From: Bacillota bacterium
Lineage (GTDB): Bacteria > Bacillota > Clostridia > Clostridiales > Caloramatoraceae
Direction of reading: 5' to 3'
NCBI GenBank assembly: GCA_023389275.1
Contig: JAEWEN010000064.1
Span: 1-64,000, forward strand
DNA length: 64,000 nt
Below, piece by piece: positions 45,157-54,441 of this stretch (position 1 is its first letter; every line of letters begins with the position of its first letter). The position numbers were made by a program, and so were the translations under genes. The notes beneath the pieces are model-generated. The model made no database searches and had not been told where the DNA came from. It saw nothing but the letters and a program-made list of their open reading frames with translations.

Positions 45157-45974
45157 TATAACTTTTCCCTCCTATCTGAAAAATAACATGATAAATTAAT
45201 AACAAAAATTATAATCATTAACACAAAAGCTGTGCCATAAGCCATATTTATAGAATATCCTTCACTTATTAATATATAAAGGTGATATGGCAAAGCCATA
45301 AATGGGTCTTTAATACTTCTAGGACTATTTGCAAAAATTACTGCTCCAGTAAACATAATAGGTGCTGTAGCTCCCATAGCGTATGCTACAGAAAGAGAAA
45401 TAGATTGTAGTATTTTCACTTTACAATTAGGTAACACTATTTTTCTTATACTATATACTTTAGAAACTCCAAGTGACAATGATGCCTCTAATATATTTTT
45501 TGAAAACTCATTAAATATTTTTTCAACTCTTAAAGTTATATATGGTATTATTATTATTGAAAGAGTGATACCTGCTGAAAGTAAGCTTTTAGGAATACCT
45601 AATTTCATTATGCAAAAGCTATATCCAAAAAGGCCTATAACTATAGACGGAAGTCCTGATATGCTTTGTATTGAAAACTTTATTAAGTTATATATTTTTT
45701 TATTCCTACAATAAAAACACAGATACATTGCAGTTAAAATAGATAACACAGAGCTTATTAAGGAAGACAATATGCCTAAATATAAGCTACCAATTATAGC
45801 GGGAAAAATACCTCCACTTTCACCAAGTGGCATTCCTTTTGGAATACTAAATAAAAACTCTATGTCTATAACCTTATACCCTTTTAAAAAAATATATATA
45901 AATATAAATAACATAATAGCTATAACAATTAATCCACTAATATAACTAAACAGTTTTATAAAAATATCCCTCAT
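45156..45974 (-). CDS. pstA: PstA, phosphate ABC transporter permease
   Basis: 272 residues, six membrane helices, EAA-type loop ILEASLSLGVSKVYSIRKIVLP and typical PstA pieces GMPLGESGGIFPAIIGSLYL and ATAPIMFTGAVIFANSP. Forms the channel with PstC. Start overlaps the pstC stop by one base. Confidence 0.9.
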   Translation of the reverse strand: MRDIFIKLFSYISGLIVIAIMLFIFIYIFLKGYKVIDIEFLFSIPKGMPLGESGGIFPAIIGSLYLGILSSLISSVLSILTAMYLCFYCRNKKIYNLIKFSIQSISGLPSIVIGLFGYSFCIMKLGIPKSLLSAGITLSIIIIPYITLRVEKIFNEFSKNILEASLSLGVSKVYSIRKIVLPNCKVKILQSISLSVAYAMGATAPIMFTGAVIFANSPRSIKDPFMALPYHLYILISEGYSINMAYGTAFVLMIIIFVINLSCYFSDRREKL

Positions 45975-46834
45975 TATCTCTCCCCCTTGCTCTTAAATAA
46001 GTAAAATATAATATTAAAAATAAAAATAACAAGTAAAAGAATAAGAGCAGATGCATATAAACTGTGATAATGTAAACTTGAATACTCTACACTTCCCATT
46101 TCAAGTGCAATTAATGAAGGTATTGTTTCCATCTTTCCAAAAATATTTGGTATTATAGGAGAATTTCCTATAACCATCATAACAGCCATAGTTTCTCCAA
46201 TAGACCTTGAAAATGATAGTACTGCACTTAAAAATATAGCATTTATTATACTAGGTACTATAAGTTTTCTAATTGTAAAATATTTTGAAACTCCTAAATT
46301 CAAAGATATATTTTCATACTTTTCCTTACTTTTTAAAATAGATTCAGTACAATTACTTATTATAAATGGAAGTATCATAATAGAAAGAAGAATACTTCCA
46401 GCTAACAAACACTCACCTGATGAAACATTAAAATTTTTTTCTATTATTTTAACTAGTATACTAAGACCTAAAAATCCAAATATTACAGATGGTATTCCTG
46501 CTAAAATATCTATAAAAGCTAATAAAGTTTTTCTAAACTTTTCTTTAAGTGAAAATACAATAAAAATAGAGCTTCCAATACCTAATGGAAGAGCTATTAT
46601 AACCGATGCTAAAGATATATAAATACTTCCTAAAATCATTGCTAAAATTCCAAACTTCTTATTTTCTCCAATAGGATTCCAGTTTCTTTCAAATATAAAC
46701 TCCTTTATGCTAATCACCTTAAAAAAAGGTATACTTTCCTTAACTATAAATAATATAACTAAAAATACTACTATACTAGTGATAAATGTAATTATTTTCA
46801 TAATACTTTCAAAAAAACTATCTTTGTTAAACAT
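45974..46834 (-). CDS. pstC: PstC, phosphate ABC transporter permease
   Basis: 286 residues, six membrane helices, with GILAMILGSIYISLASVIIA, AGIPSVIFGFLGLSILV and the loop SLNLGVSKYFTIRKLIVPS, then SRSIGETMAVMMVIGNSP. The E-T-M in the last motif is conserved in PstC. It follows pstS after a terminator (46851-46882), which should lower pstCAB expression relative to the binding protein. Confidence 0.92.
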   Translation of the reverse strand: MFNKDSFFESIMKIITFITSIVVFLVILFIVKESIPFFKVISIKEFIFERNWNPIGENKKFGILAMILGSIYISLASVIIALPLGIGSSIFIVFSLKEKFRKTLLAFIDILAGIPSVIFGFLGLSILVKIIEKNFNVSSGECLLAGSILLSIMILPFIISNCTESILKSKEKYENISLNLGVSKYFTIRKLIVPSIINAIFLSAVLSFSRSIGETMAVMMVIGNSPIIPNIFGKMETIPSLIALEMGSVEYSSLHYHSLYASALILLLVIFIFNIIFYLFKSKGER

Positions 46835-46850
46835 AATATCTCCTAATTAA

Positions 46851-46882
46851 AAATAAGGCTTAGATTAACCTAAGCCTTATTT
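46851..46882 (-). terminator. Attenuating terminator between pstS and pstC
   Basis: AAATAAGGCTTAG/CTAAGCCTTATTT stem; on the minus strand followed by TTTAATTA. Its place between pstS and pstCAB fits partial termination. Confidence 0.78.
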
Positions 46883-46883
46883 T

Positions 46884-47777
46884 TTATTTTACAGGAATAA
46901 ATCCCATTTCTTCTATTACTTTAATACCTTTTTCAGACTTTATGTAATCCATAAATGACTTTTGAAGAGAAGTTAGCTCCCCTTTTCCTATAATTAATAA
47001 TGGTCTTTGTATTTTATAGCTTCCATCTAAAATAGTATCTGCATTAGCTTGCACACCATCTACCTTAAGTGGAATTATTTTTCCTTCATTTTGTTTTGCA
47101 ACTCCAAATGAAGCATATCCTATCGCATTTTCATTTTCTATTATTTTGGTAACAAGTGCCCCCATAGACGGTGCTTGAATAGCTTCTTTAGAAACCTCGG
47201 TTTTTTCCATAATATTTTTTTGGAATACCTCATGTGCTCCTCCACCTATGTCTCTTGTTACAACTACAATTTCCTTATTAGGTAAAGATGCCTCTACTTG
47301 ATTCCAAGTTTTATATTCACCAGAAAATATTTTTTTAATTTCATCTGTTGTTAAATTATCTTTTACTTTTAATAAAGGATTTTTAGGATTTATAGAAATA
47401 GTTAATGCATCTATTCCTACTTTATACTCTTTTAATCCTTCGATTTTACTTTTTTCATCATCCTTTACTCCTCTAGCTAGCATTCCAAAATCAGCTGTTT
47501 TATCAACAATAGATTTAACTCCTGCTCCTGATCCTCCTGATGAAACATATATAGTAATATCACTATCAGGTAATTCTTTATTAACCTTATTCCATGTTTT
47601 ATTTTCTTCTGTAAAATTAGTAGCAATTTTTGATATAACAGGTGCTAGTGTTGATGATCCATTAAACATTAACTGAGCAGATTTTGCTTCATTTGCTACT
47701 TGTTTTGAACCACATGAAACTAAAACAAATAAACTTAAAACAAATAAAGCAATTGCAATTCTTTTATTTTTTAACAT
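46884..47777 (-). CDS. pstS: PstS, phosphate-binding lipoprotein
   Basis: 297 residues, lipobox VSCG (Cys about 22). Phosphate-binding motifs: NGSSTLAPVISKI (about 39-51, the TSxT-like phosphate loop), VSSGGSGAGVKSI (about 79-91) and RDIGGGAHEVFQ. First gene of the pst unit, followed by an attenuator and pstCAB. I see no phoU. Regulation by PhoPR is expected from the family, but no clear Pho box is visible. Confidence 0.93.
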   Translation of the reverse strand: MLKNKRIAIALFVLSLFVLVSCGSKQVANEAKSAQLMFNGSSTLAPVISKIATNFTEENKTWNKVNKELPDSDITIYVSSGGSGAGVKSIVDKTADFGMLARGVKDDEKSKIEGLKEYKVGIDALTISINPKNPLLKVKDNLTTDEIKKIFSGEYKTWNQVEASLPNKEIVVVTRDIGGGAHEVFQKNIMEKTEVSKEAIQAPSMGALVTKIIENENAIGYASFGVAKQNEGKIIPLKVDGVQANADTILDGSYKIQRPLLIIGKGELTSLQKSFMDYIKSEKGIKVIEEMGFIPVK

Positions 47778-47840
47778 TTTACCCCTCCTATTACATTTAT
47801 ATCTAAATATAATATATCTTTTCTATGCTTTTAATCCAAA

Positions 47841-47884
47841 TAGAAGGTTTCTATATACAAATTAATATATATAGAAACCTTCTA
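47841..47884 (-). terminator. Terminator of the second PHP gene
   Basis: TAGAAGGTTTCTATATA/TATATAGAAACCTTCTA stem, perfect over 17 bp with a 10-base loop, just past the minus-strand stop. Confidence 0.78.
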
Positions 47885-47892
47885 TTTTAAAA

Positions 47893-48600
47893 CTACTTTT
47901 TAATTTTTATTTCTTTACTTAATTTTAGTTTTTTTAAAAATCTTCCTATTTCTTTTTTATCAAGATATACTTCTCCTAAAAGTCCATGATTAAAGTCTAT
48001 AGTTTTATTAGTATGAAAATCTGAACCTGCTGTATAAAGTAATTTCTTTTTTTTACAAAGTTTCATAAAAACTTTTGTATCTCTTACAGTATTTCTATAA
48101 TACTTTGCTTCTAGCCCATCAAATTTATATTCTAAAATCTCTCTTAAATACTCTTTTTCTATTAATACAGGATGAGCAAGTACAACTTTTGCTCCAAAAT
48201 ACTTTAAAATATCAATTCCGCTTTTAATAGATAATCTTCCTTTTTTTACTTCAATATCAAAGCTACCTTTAAATAAACATTTTAATCCTTTATCATCTTT
48301 TCTTTTTAAATAATAAAGAGCTTTTAAAAACTTTTCATCTTTATATCTAAAATCTCTAAAGTAACCTAAAACATGTACTTTTTTACCTTTGTACCTTGTA
48401 GAAAGTTCTATTCCTGGAATTACTAATATATTTTTCTCTCTACCTTTTTCAATAGCTTCATCTACACCTTGCGTTGTATTATGATCAGTAATTGCTATAA
48501 CATCTACATTAATATATTTTGCATATTCAATAATTTCACTTGGAGTTAAATCTCCATCTGAGTTTGTTGTATGAATGTGAAGGTCTGCTTTTTCAAACAT
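47893..48600 (-). CDS. PHP-domain phosphoesterase (TrpH/YciV-like)
   Basis: 235 residues. Metal motifs are ADLHIHTTNSDGDL (5-18), AITDHNTTQG (about 37-46), GIELSTRY (about 62), VLAHPVLI and GSDFHTNKTID. This is the group of RNase AM/TrpH-like 5'-3' phosphatases/exonucleases; the reaction here is not proven. It is a longer second PHP protein beside the one at 23.2 kb. Short gaps and terminators on both sides suggest a single-gene unit. Confidence 0.87.
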   Translation of the reverse strand: MFEKADLHIHTTNSDGDLTPSEIIEYAKYINVDVIAITDHNTTQGVDEAIEKGREKNILVIPGIELSTRYKGKKVHVLGYFRDFRYKDEKFLKALYYLKRKDDKGLKCLFKGSFDIEVKKGRLSIKSGIDILKYFGAKVVLAHPVLIEKEYLREILEYKFDGLEAKYYRNTVRDTKVFMKLCKKKKLLYTAGSDFHTNKTIDFNHGLLGEVYLDKKEIGRFLKKLKLSKEIKIKK

Positions 48601-48652
48601 CTTCTTTCCTTAATTAAAATGCTTCCACTATACATAATATAGTTAAAATAAA

Positions 48653-48678
48653 AAAGTGTACCTAAAAAGGTACACTTT
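48653..48678 (-). terminator. Terminator after the VWA gene
   Basis: AAAGTGTACC/GGTACACTTT with a 6-base loop and T-run; the VWA gene ends four bases beyond it. Confidence 0.82.
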
Positions 48679-48681
48679 AAT

Positions 48682-50121
48682 CTATATAGAAAATATAGCT
48701 TCGTTTGTTTTGTTTATTTCGTCTTCTGTTAATTCTCTTAATAATATTTGGGTATCATTTATTTTATTAAGACCTTCTTCAATATTATCTGATACATTAA
48801 CAGTTATCATTCTAAACTGCTTTTTTTCTTTGTTTTTGTTAAACTCTTCAATAAACTCCTCATCAATAGGAGCTTTTCCATCGGTTATAAAAACAATATC
48901 TGCATACTTATATTTAGCTGTATTTATAAGTTTCGTAGCCTCAGTTAGTGGTTCTACAAAATTTGTTCCACTTCCTATAAACCCAGTTGCTAAATCATAC
49001 ATTTTTTTAGGTTCTATTTTTCTTTTGTTGAATTCTATAATATCTCCTACCTTGTAAGAGAATATTATACCAACAAAATCTCTTTTTTGTTTAAAAGCTA
49101 TGTCTAAAAGTGCTATTGCAATTGATTTAGACCAAACCTCAAGATCTCCTTCCATAGAAGTAGATGTGTCTATACAACATATAATAGGACCTTTAGATTT
49201 TATTCTATTATTTTTATATTTATATGATAAAAGCTCTTTTTGATGATATTTTTTATAAAAACTTTTTTTAGTAGATTTATTTGCAAGTAGCATTTTTTCT
49301 GAAGGAAGTACTTTATGTATTTCATTACCTAACTTTACACCACATATTTCTTGTCCTTCTTCTCTAGTTCTTCTTTTTTGCATTTCACTTGCAGACGCTT
49401 TAAATCTACCTGCCATTTCAGATATTTTTTTAACCTTTTTAAGTCCTTTAAGTTTTATAGCTACTTCTACCTTTTCATCATATGACTCTGATGTTATTTT
49501 TCCATCATTTAATCCCCAAGATTTAATAGTAGATGTTATAGCTAAATATTCTTTATAAGCAGCTGAAACACTTTTATAAAGTATATTATATGAAAGTATA
49601 TCTTTTTCAATAGACAAAATACTTTTATATAGTGAATCTGATACACTATTTATTTTTGTTAACACATCTTTTTGTCTATCTTTCTTATATTCTATACAAA
49701 GCTTTTTATATTCTAAAATTGACTTTTCATATAATTGAACCTTTTCTTTAAAGTCTTTATTATTGCTTAAAAGTTTTTGATAGTTTTTAATAAAATACTT
49801 GCCTATAAGCTCAGAACCTAAAAGAGAGTTAAAGTAGTTTACACTACAATTTTCCCTAAAAGCATCAAACTCATCTGTTTCAAACAGATTTTTAATAATC
49901 ATGCTATTTATTTTATATTCTGTTTGTATTTTATCTATATCTTTTATATCTGGCTTTGCCTTAAATAGTGCTAAATAAATATCTATATTTAAATACTTAT
50001 ATGTAGGAAATACTTTTTCATACTCTTCAAGGTCTTTTTTAAGCCTACTAGACCCTTTGTGTATTTCTTCATATATATCAAGATCAAGTTCAAAATATTG
50101 AATAGTATTTTTATTTTCCAC
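48682..50121 (-). CDS. VWA-domain protein, partner of a MoxR ATPase
   Basis: 479 residues. The C-terminal von Willebrand A domain (about 305-479) has the metal site CIDTSTSMEGD (DxSxS), then GSGTNFVEPL and FITDGKAPIDEEF, completing a MIDAS. The first 300 residues are helical and charged. It resembles ViaA, the VWA partner of RavA. Translated 14 bp after the MoxR gene. These pairs act as metal-chaperone or complex-assembly machines (family knowledge); the client here is unknown. Confidence 0.85.
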   Translation of the reverse strand: MENKNTIQYFELDLDIYEEIHKGSSRLKKDLEEYEKVFPTYKYLNIDIYLALFKAKPDIKDIDKIQTEYKINSMIIKNLFETDEFDAFRENCSVNYFNSLLGSELIGKYFIKNYQKLLSNNKDFKEKVQLYEKSILEYKKLCIEYKKDRQKDVLTKINSVSDSLYKSILSIEKDILSYNILYKSVSAAYKEYLAITSTIKSWGLNDGKITSESYDEKVEVAIKLKGLKKVKKISEMAGRFKASASEMQKRRTREEGQEICGVKLGNEIHKVLPSEKMLLANKSTKKSFYKKYHQKELLSYKYKNNRIKSKGPIICCIDTSTSMEGDLEVWSKSIAIALLDIAFKQKRDFVGIIFSYKVGDIIEFNKRKIEPKKMYDLATGFIGSGTNFVEPLTEATKLINTAKYKYADIVFITDGKAPIDEEFIEEFNKNKEKKQFRMITVNVSDNIEEGLNKINDTQILLRELTEDEINKTNEAIFSI

Positions 50122-50135
50122 TACTACACTTCCTT

Positions 50136-51320
50136 TTACATCATTAAATCATCTTCATCCTCAACTTGCTTTGATATATTATCTAAATAATCTTTTACTT
50201 CTTTTAAAAGAGTTTCAAACTTTCTCTTTGTAGCATCTTCCATAAGATCTTTTTCTTTCATTATTCTATTAAGCTTTTCATATATGTATTCAACAGATCC
50301 TTTTATTTCTACTATCATTCTTACATCTGTTATTGTTTCAGCAGCATCTACTACCTCAACATATCTTTTCTTAATATTATTATATTCCTTATCATAAGCC
50401 CCTACAGATGATTCCTTTAAAACCTCCTCTATTTTTTCAATTTCAGAAGGTTCATTCCATAAAACATCACGTAAACACTTAAAGTCACTTGAGTTTACAC
50501 TTTCTCTATTTTCTAAAAGAGCATTTACTCTTAAAACTTTTAAACATTCGTTTTGCCTTCTATCTGATACTACTATTCCTTCTCTTAAAAGTGCATTCAT
50601 TAAAGCTATGTATTCTCTTAAAATAGAGTCATCAATTTCAACACTATTAATCGCTTCTCTTAAAACATTTATATCATCTACTGTTACAGTAGTATAAGTG
50701 TCATTTTTTACCCCTTTATTTATAAAGCTTTTAAGCATAGCCATTTTATTTTGAACATCACCTATATAATCAACATACATTCTGTATATCATTCTGTCAT
50801 AAAGAGCCAGTAGTGAATCTTCCTCTGGAAACTCATTAGAAGCTGCAAATAATGATATTAAAGGAACATTAATTGCTTCACCGTCATTATAAAATACTTT
50901 TTCATTTATAAGTGGCAATAAAATATTAAGTGTTGGCTCATTACATTTAAATATTTCATCTAGAAAAACTATTTCAGCTTCAGGAAGCTTATTTTTAGTA
51001 ACCCTTATAAACTTATCATTTTCCATTTCCTTAACACTAAATGGTCCTAAAATTTCTGATGGATCAGATGTTCTATTTAAAAGCCAAGAAAAATATCTAG
51101 CTTCTACAATTCTTTTACATAATTCATTTGTAAGTGCACTTTTAGCAGTTCCAGGAGGTCCTATTAAAAGTACAGATTGTCCTGTTATTAAAGCTTTTAT
51201 GCTATTGTCAATTACATCATCTCTTTCAACAAATATGTTTTTAAGCTCTGATGATATATTGTTAAATTTCACAATAGCTTCTTTTACTTCATCACTAAAT
51301 ATAACCTTATTTTCCCCCAT
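50136..51320 (-). CDS. MoxR/RavA-type AAA+ ATPase
   Basis: 394 residues. Walker A LLIGPPGTAKSALTN (about 52-66), Walker B EIVFLDEIFKCNEPTLN (about 115-131), sensor SLFAASNEFPEEDSL, and an arginine-rich lid YDRMIYRMY. It couples ATP hydrolysis to the VWA protein encoded just downstream. MoxR-VWA pairs typically help mature a metal enzyme or membrane complex. Ribosome site AGGAGG. First gene of the pair. Confidence 0.9.
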   Translation of the reverse strand: MGENKVIFSDEVKEAIVKFNNISSELKNIFVERDDVIDNSIKALITGQSVLLIGPPGTAKSALTNELCKRIVEARYFSWLLNRTSDPSEILGPFSVKEMENDKFIRVTKNKLPEAEIVFLDEIFKCNEPTLNILLPLINEKVFYNDGEAINVPLISLFAASNEFPEEDSLLALYDRMIYRMYVDYIGDVQNKMAMLKSFINKGVKNDTYTTVTVDDINVLREAINSVEIDDSILREYIALMNALLREGIVVSDRRQNECLKVLRVNALLENRESVNSSDFKCLRDVLWNEPSEIEKIEEVLKESSVGAYDKEYNNIKKRYVEVVDAAETITDVRMIVEIKGSVEYIYEKLNRIMKEKDLMEDATKRKFETLLKEVKDYLDNISKQVEDEDDLMM

Positions 51321-51460
51321 TATTACTTCCTCCTCGGTTTGTTAGAAATATATTTAAAGTGTCATTAATACATTATATTACCATTAGTCAGTATATCATA
51401 TTAGCGAAATTATAAAAATACCTATATACTTTATTAAGTGTAATTTAATACTATAAAATA

Positions 51461-51488
51461 AAAAGGTAATAGAGATCTATTACCTTTT
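51461..51488 (-). terminator. Terminator after the methyltransferase/MTHFR gene
   Basis: AAAAGGTAATAGA/TCTATTACCTTTT with a minimal loop; it overlaps the stop of the converging-side gene end at 51488. Confidence 0.85.
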
Positions 51489-53263
51489 TATTTCAGCTTA
51501 TCTATTACCTTTTTAATTATATTAACCTTGTTAAAAGGAGTTATAAAGTAAAAACCATCTACATGATTTTTAAGTTTATTTGCTATATCTAAAGCAATAT
51601 TTATACCTACTTCATATCCTTCTTCCTTAGTCATGTCTTTTTTAAATTTATTTATATGCTCATCTGGTATAACAATTCCAGGCACCTCGTTATTTAAAAA
51701 CATTGCATTTCTATAACTTACAAGTGGCATTATACCTGCTAATATTTTTACATCTTTTCTTTCATTTTTAAGATTTATTAAATACTCTATAACATCATTA
51801 TCAAATATAGGTTGTGTTAGGAAAAATTGAGCTCCTTGTTCTATTTTCTTATCCATTCTTAATACTTCACTATCTTTATTTTGAATGTTTAAGTTAAGAG
51901 CTGCTCCTATTGCCATTTCTTCATTTTCAAAAATCTCTTTGTTCATTTGTGATATTAAGTTTATTAACTTAAAAGAGTTAAAGTTAAATACACTTTTTGT
52001 AATCATTCTATCCTCTTCTGCTATAGGATCTCCTGTTATTGCTAATATGTTTCTAATATTTTCAATATGACCTGCTAAAAGTCCTGATCTTATTGCATTA
52101 GCATTTTTATCCCTGCAACATATATGTGGCAAAACATCTATATTAACTTCTCTTTTTATTTTTGATGCAACCATTAAAGAATCTACTCTAGCTAGTGCTC
52201 TTGGTGAGTCTGCAACTGTAATTAAATCTATGCCTATTTCTTTACACATTTTCGCACCATTTATAATATTTTCTATATCAGTTCCAAAGGGAGGATCTAA
52301 TTCTACTGCATATACAAATTCGCCTTTTTCTATTTTTTCAGAAAAACTGCTTTTAATATTTAAATCTTTAGATTTTTTAGGTATTTGTTTTTTTTCCTCA
52401 TCTGAAAATACTTTATAATCTAAATCTAGTTTTTCCCTTATTTTCTCTATATGTTTAGGGGTTGTCCCACAACATCCTCCTATTATTTTTGCACCTAATG
52501 CCTCTATTTCAATCATCATATCTGAGAAATAATCTGGGTTATTTACATAAACACTTCTTTCATTTATGATATGTGGATATCCTGCATTAGGAAGTGCAGA
52601 AATAATATCACTACACATATTAACCTTTTTTAAAATTTTATGAAGATGTAGTGGTCCAAGTCCACAGTTAAATCCATATGCATCTACATCTAATTTTTTT
52701 GCACCACTTAAAATAGCCTCAGCACTATAACCTGCTCTTGTAAAACCATCCATTGTAATTGCAAATTGTGTAAGTATAAATGCATCTTTTTTCTTACTTC
52801 TTATGTATTTAATAATACTATCTAAATAATCAAGGGTGCTAAATGTTTCAAATACAAATATATCTGCACCAACCTCAAGTAAAGAGTCTACTACAAACTT
52901 ATATTCACTATATAAATCTATTTCTTCACTATCTATTCTTGGTTGAGGAATAGGCCCTATACTTGCTCCTACAAAAACTTCTTGTCCTTCTGCTGCTTCT
53001 TTAGCAATTCTATATCCTTCTTGTATTATAGTTTTTATTTTACTTTTTTCTACCTGAAGAGTTATTGCGTTCGCTGCAAAAGTATTGGTTCTAATAAGTT
53101 TAGCACCAGATTTTATATATTCTTTATGTATATTTTTTATAATTTCTGGATTATCAATATTTGCAAATTCACATTTTGAAACATTATCTCCTGTTATTTC
53201 AGAATAATATGTTCCCATTGCTCCATCTGTTAAAAGAGTGTTGCTTAATAAGTATTCCCTCAA
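51488..53263 (-). CDS. Bifunctional homocysteine S-methyltransferase / methylenetetrahydrofolate reductase
   Basis: 591 residues. The N-terminal half (about 1-290) is a zinc-dependent methyltransferase (LTDGAMGTYY 11-20; zinc cysteines C200 in GFNCG, and C264/C265 in GGCCGTTP). It transfers a methyl group to homocysteine to make methionine. The C-terminal half (about 305-591) is a MetF-type flavin reductase: AVELDPPFGTDIENIINGAK, AITGDPIAEEDR and FFLTQPIFD. The same order occurs in YitJ-type enzymes. Fusing the two suggests channelling of one-carbon units. No SAM riboswitch is visible upstream. Confidence 0.93.
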   Translation of the reverse strand: MREYLLSNTLLTDGAMGTYYSEITGDNVSKCEFANIDNPEIIKNIHKEYIKSGAKLIRTNTFAANAITLQVEKSKIKTIIQEGYRIAKEAAEGQEVFVGASIGPIPQPRIDSEEIDLYSEYKFVVDSLLEVGADIFVFETFSTLDYLDSIIKYIRSKKKDAFILTQFAITMDGFTRAGYSAEAILSGAKKLDVDAYGFNCGLGPLHLHKILKKVNMCSDIISALPNAGYPHIINERSVYVNNPDYFSDMMIEIEALGAKIIGGCCGTTPKHIEKIREKLDLDYKVFSDEEKKQIPKKSKDLNIKSSFSEKIEKGEFVYAVELDPPFGTDIENIINGAKMCKEIGIDLITVADSPRALARVDSLMVASKIKREVNIDVLPHICCRDKNANAIRSGLLAGHIENIRNILAITGDPIAEEDRMITKSVFNFNSFKLINLISQMNKEIFENEEMAIGAALNLNIQNKDSEVLRMDKKIEQGAQFFLTQPIFDNDVIEYLINLKNERKDVKILAGIMPLVSYRNAMFLNNEVPGIVIPDEHINKFKKDMTKEEGYEVGINIALDIANKLKNHVDGFYFITPFNKVNIIKKVIDKLK

Positions 53264-53300
53264 TTTTATTGCTCCTTTCTGTATGTCAAATAATTTAAAT

Positions 53301-53329
53301 TAAAGGCTATACTTAACAGTATAGCCACT
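53301..53329 (-). terminator. Terminator after aroF
   Basis: GGCTATACT/AGTATAGCC stem, 4-base loop, next to the aroF stop, with TTTAATTT on the minus strand. Confidence 0.72.
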
Positions 53330-53336
53330 TTAAAAC

Positions 53337-54359
53337 TTAAATTCCAAATACGTCTCTATTTTCAACCTGTGCAATTACTTTTATCTTTTTCATAATTTCA
53401 TCAAATCTATCAGGTTTTATTGACTGTGCTCCATCGCAAAGAGCCTTAGCTGGATTGTTATGTACCTCTATCATAAGTCCATCTGCTCCTGATGTTATAG
53501 CTGATTTAGCTAAAGGTTCAACTAACCAGTTTTTTCCTGTAGCATGTGATGGGTCTACTATAACTGGAAGATGAGTTAGCTTTTTAACAACCGGTATAGC
53601 ACTTAAGTCAAGTGTGTTTCTTGTATATGTTTCAAATGTTCTTATTCCTCTTTCACAAAGAATAACATTTTCATTTCCACCTGCCATAATATATTCAGCT
53701 GACATTATCCACTCTTCAATAGTAGAAGATAAGCCTCTTTTTAATAAAATAGGAGTTTTTGTTTTTCCAAGTTCTTTTAGAAGATGGAAGTTTTGCATAT
53801 TTCTAGCTCCAACTTGTATAACATCTACTTTTTCTACAAATTCATCTAGGTCTTCTGTTGCCATTATTTCTGTAACAATAGGAAGTCCTGTTTCTTTTTT
53901 AGCTACTTCAAGTAATCTAAGTCCTTCTTTTTCAAGTCCTTGGAAACTATAAGGAGATGTTCTTGGTTTAAAAGCTCCTCCTCTTAAAAAGTTTGCTCCA
54001 CTTTTTTTAACTGCCTTAGCTATTTCAACTATTTGCTCTTCACTTTCAACTGAACAAGGTCCTGCCATTATAGCAAGATTTTTACCACCAATTTTATTCC
54101 CTAATACATCTATAATAGAATTTTCTGGTCTAAATAATCTATTTGCCTTTTTATAAGGTTCCCCAACCTTTAAAACTTTGTCTACCTCTTCAATAGCTAT
54201 TACTTTATCCTCATCTATTTTTGATGTATCACCTACAAGGCCTACAATACAAAATGTTTCTCCTTGTGATAAGTGTGTTTTAAGCCCTAGGCTTTCAACA
54301 TACTCTTTTACTTGTTTTATAGATTCGTCCTTACATTTAGGATTCATTATTACTATCAT
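53337..54359 (-). CDS. aroF: 3-deoxy-7-phosphoheptulonate (DAHP) synthase, type I-beta
   Basis: 340 residues. Condenses PEP with erythrose-4-phosphate, entering the shikimate pathway. Residues 1-75 are a ferredoxin-like regulatory domain (MIVIMNPKCKDESIKQVKEY), as in the Thermotoga-type enzymes; the barrel (about 85-340) has GPCSVESEEQIVEIAKAV, FKPRTSPYSFQGLEKEGLR and VDPSHATG. The regulatory domain senses an aromatic end product in relatives; which one is not clear here. Single-gene unit. Confidence 0.93.
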   Translation of the reverse strand: MIVIMNPKCKDESIKQVKEYVESLGLKTHLSQGETFCIVGLVGDTSKIDEDKVIAIEEVDKVLKVGEPYKKANRLFRPENSIIDVLGNKIGGKNLAIMAGPCSVESEEQIVEIAKAVKKSGANFLRGGAFKPRTSPYSFQGLEKEGLRLLEVAKKETGLPIVTEIMATEDLDEFVEKVDVIQVGARNMQNFHLLKELGKTKTPILLKRGLSSTIEEWIMSAEYIMAGGNENVILCERGIRTFETYTRNTLDLSAIPVVKKLTHLPVIVDPSHATGKNWLVEPLAKSAITSGADGLMIEVHNNPAKALCDGAQSIKPDRFDEIMKKIKVIAQVENRDVFGI

Positions 54360-54441
54360 TATGTTTACCCCCTAAAAATAACTATAATTACCCATATTTA
54401 TTTCGTACTATTATATCATAATAGAATATAATGTATATATA

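Noticed and set aside
53264..53336. SAM riboswitch before the methionine/MTHFR fusion gene
   Set aside because: Only 70 bases separate the genes, and these hold a terminator; no S-box pattern is seen.
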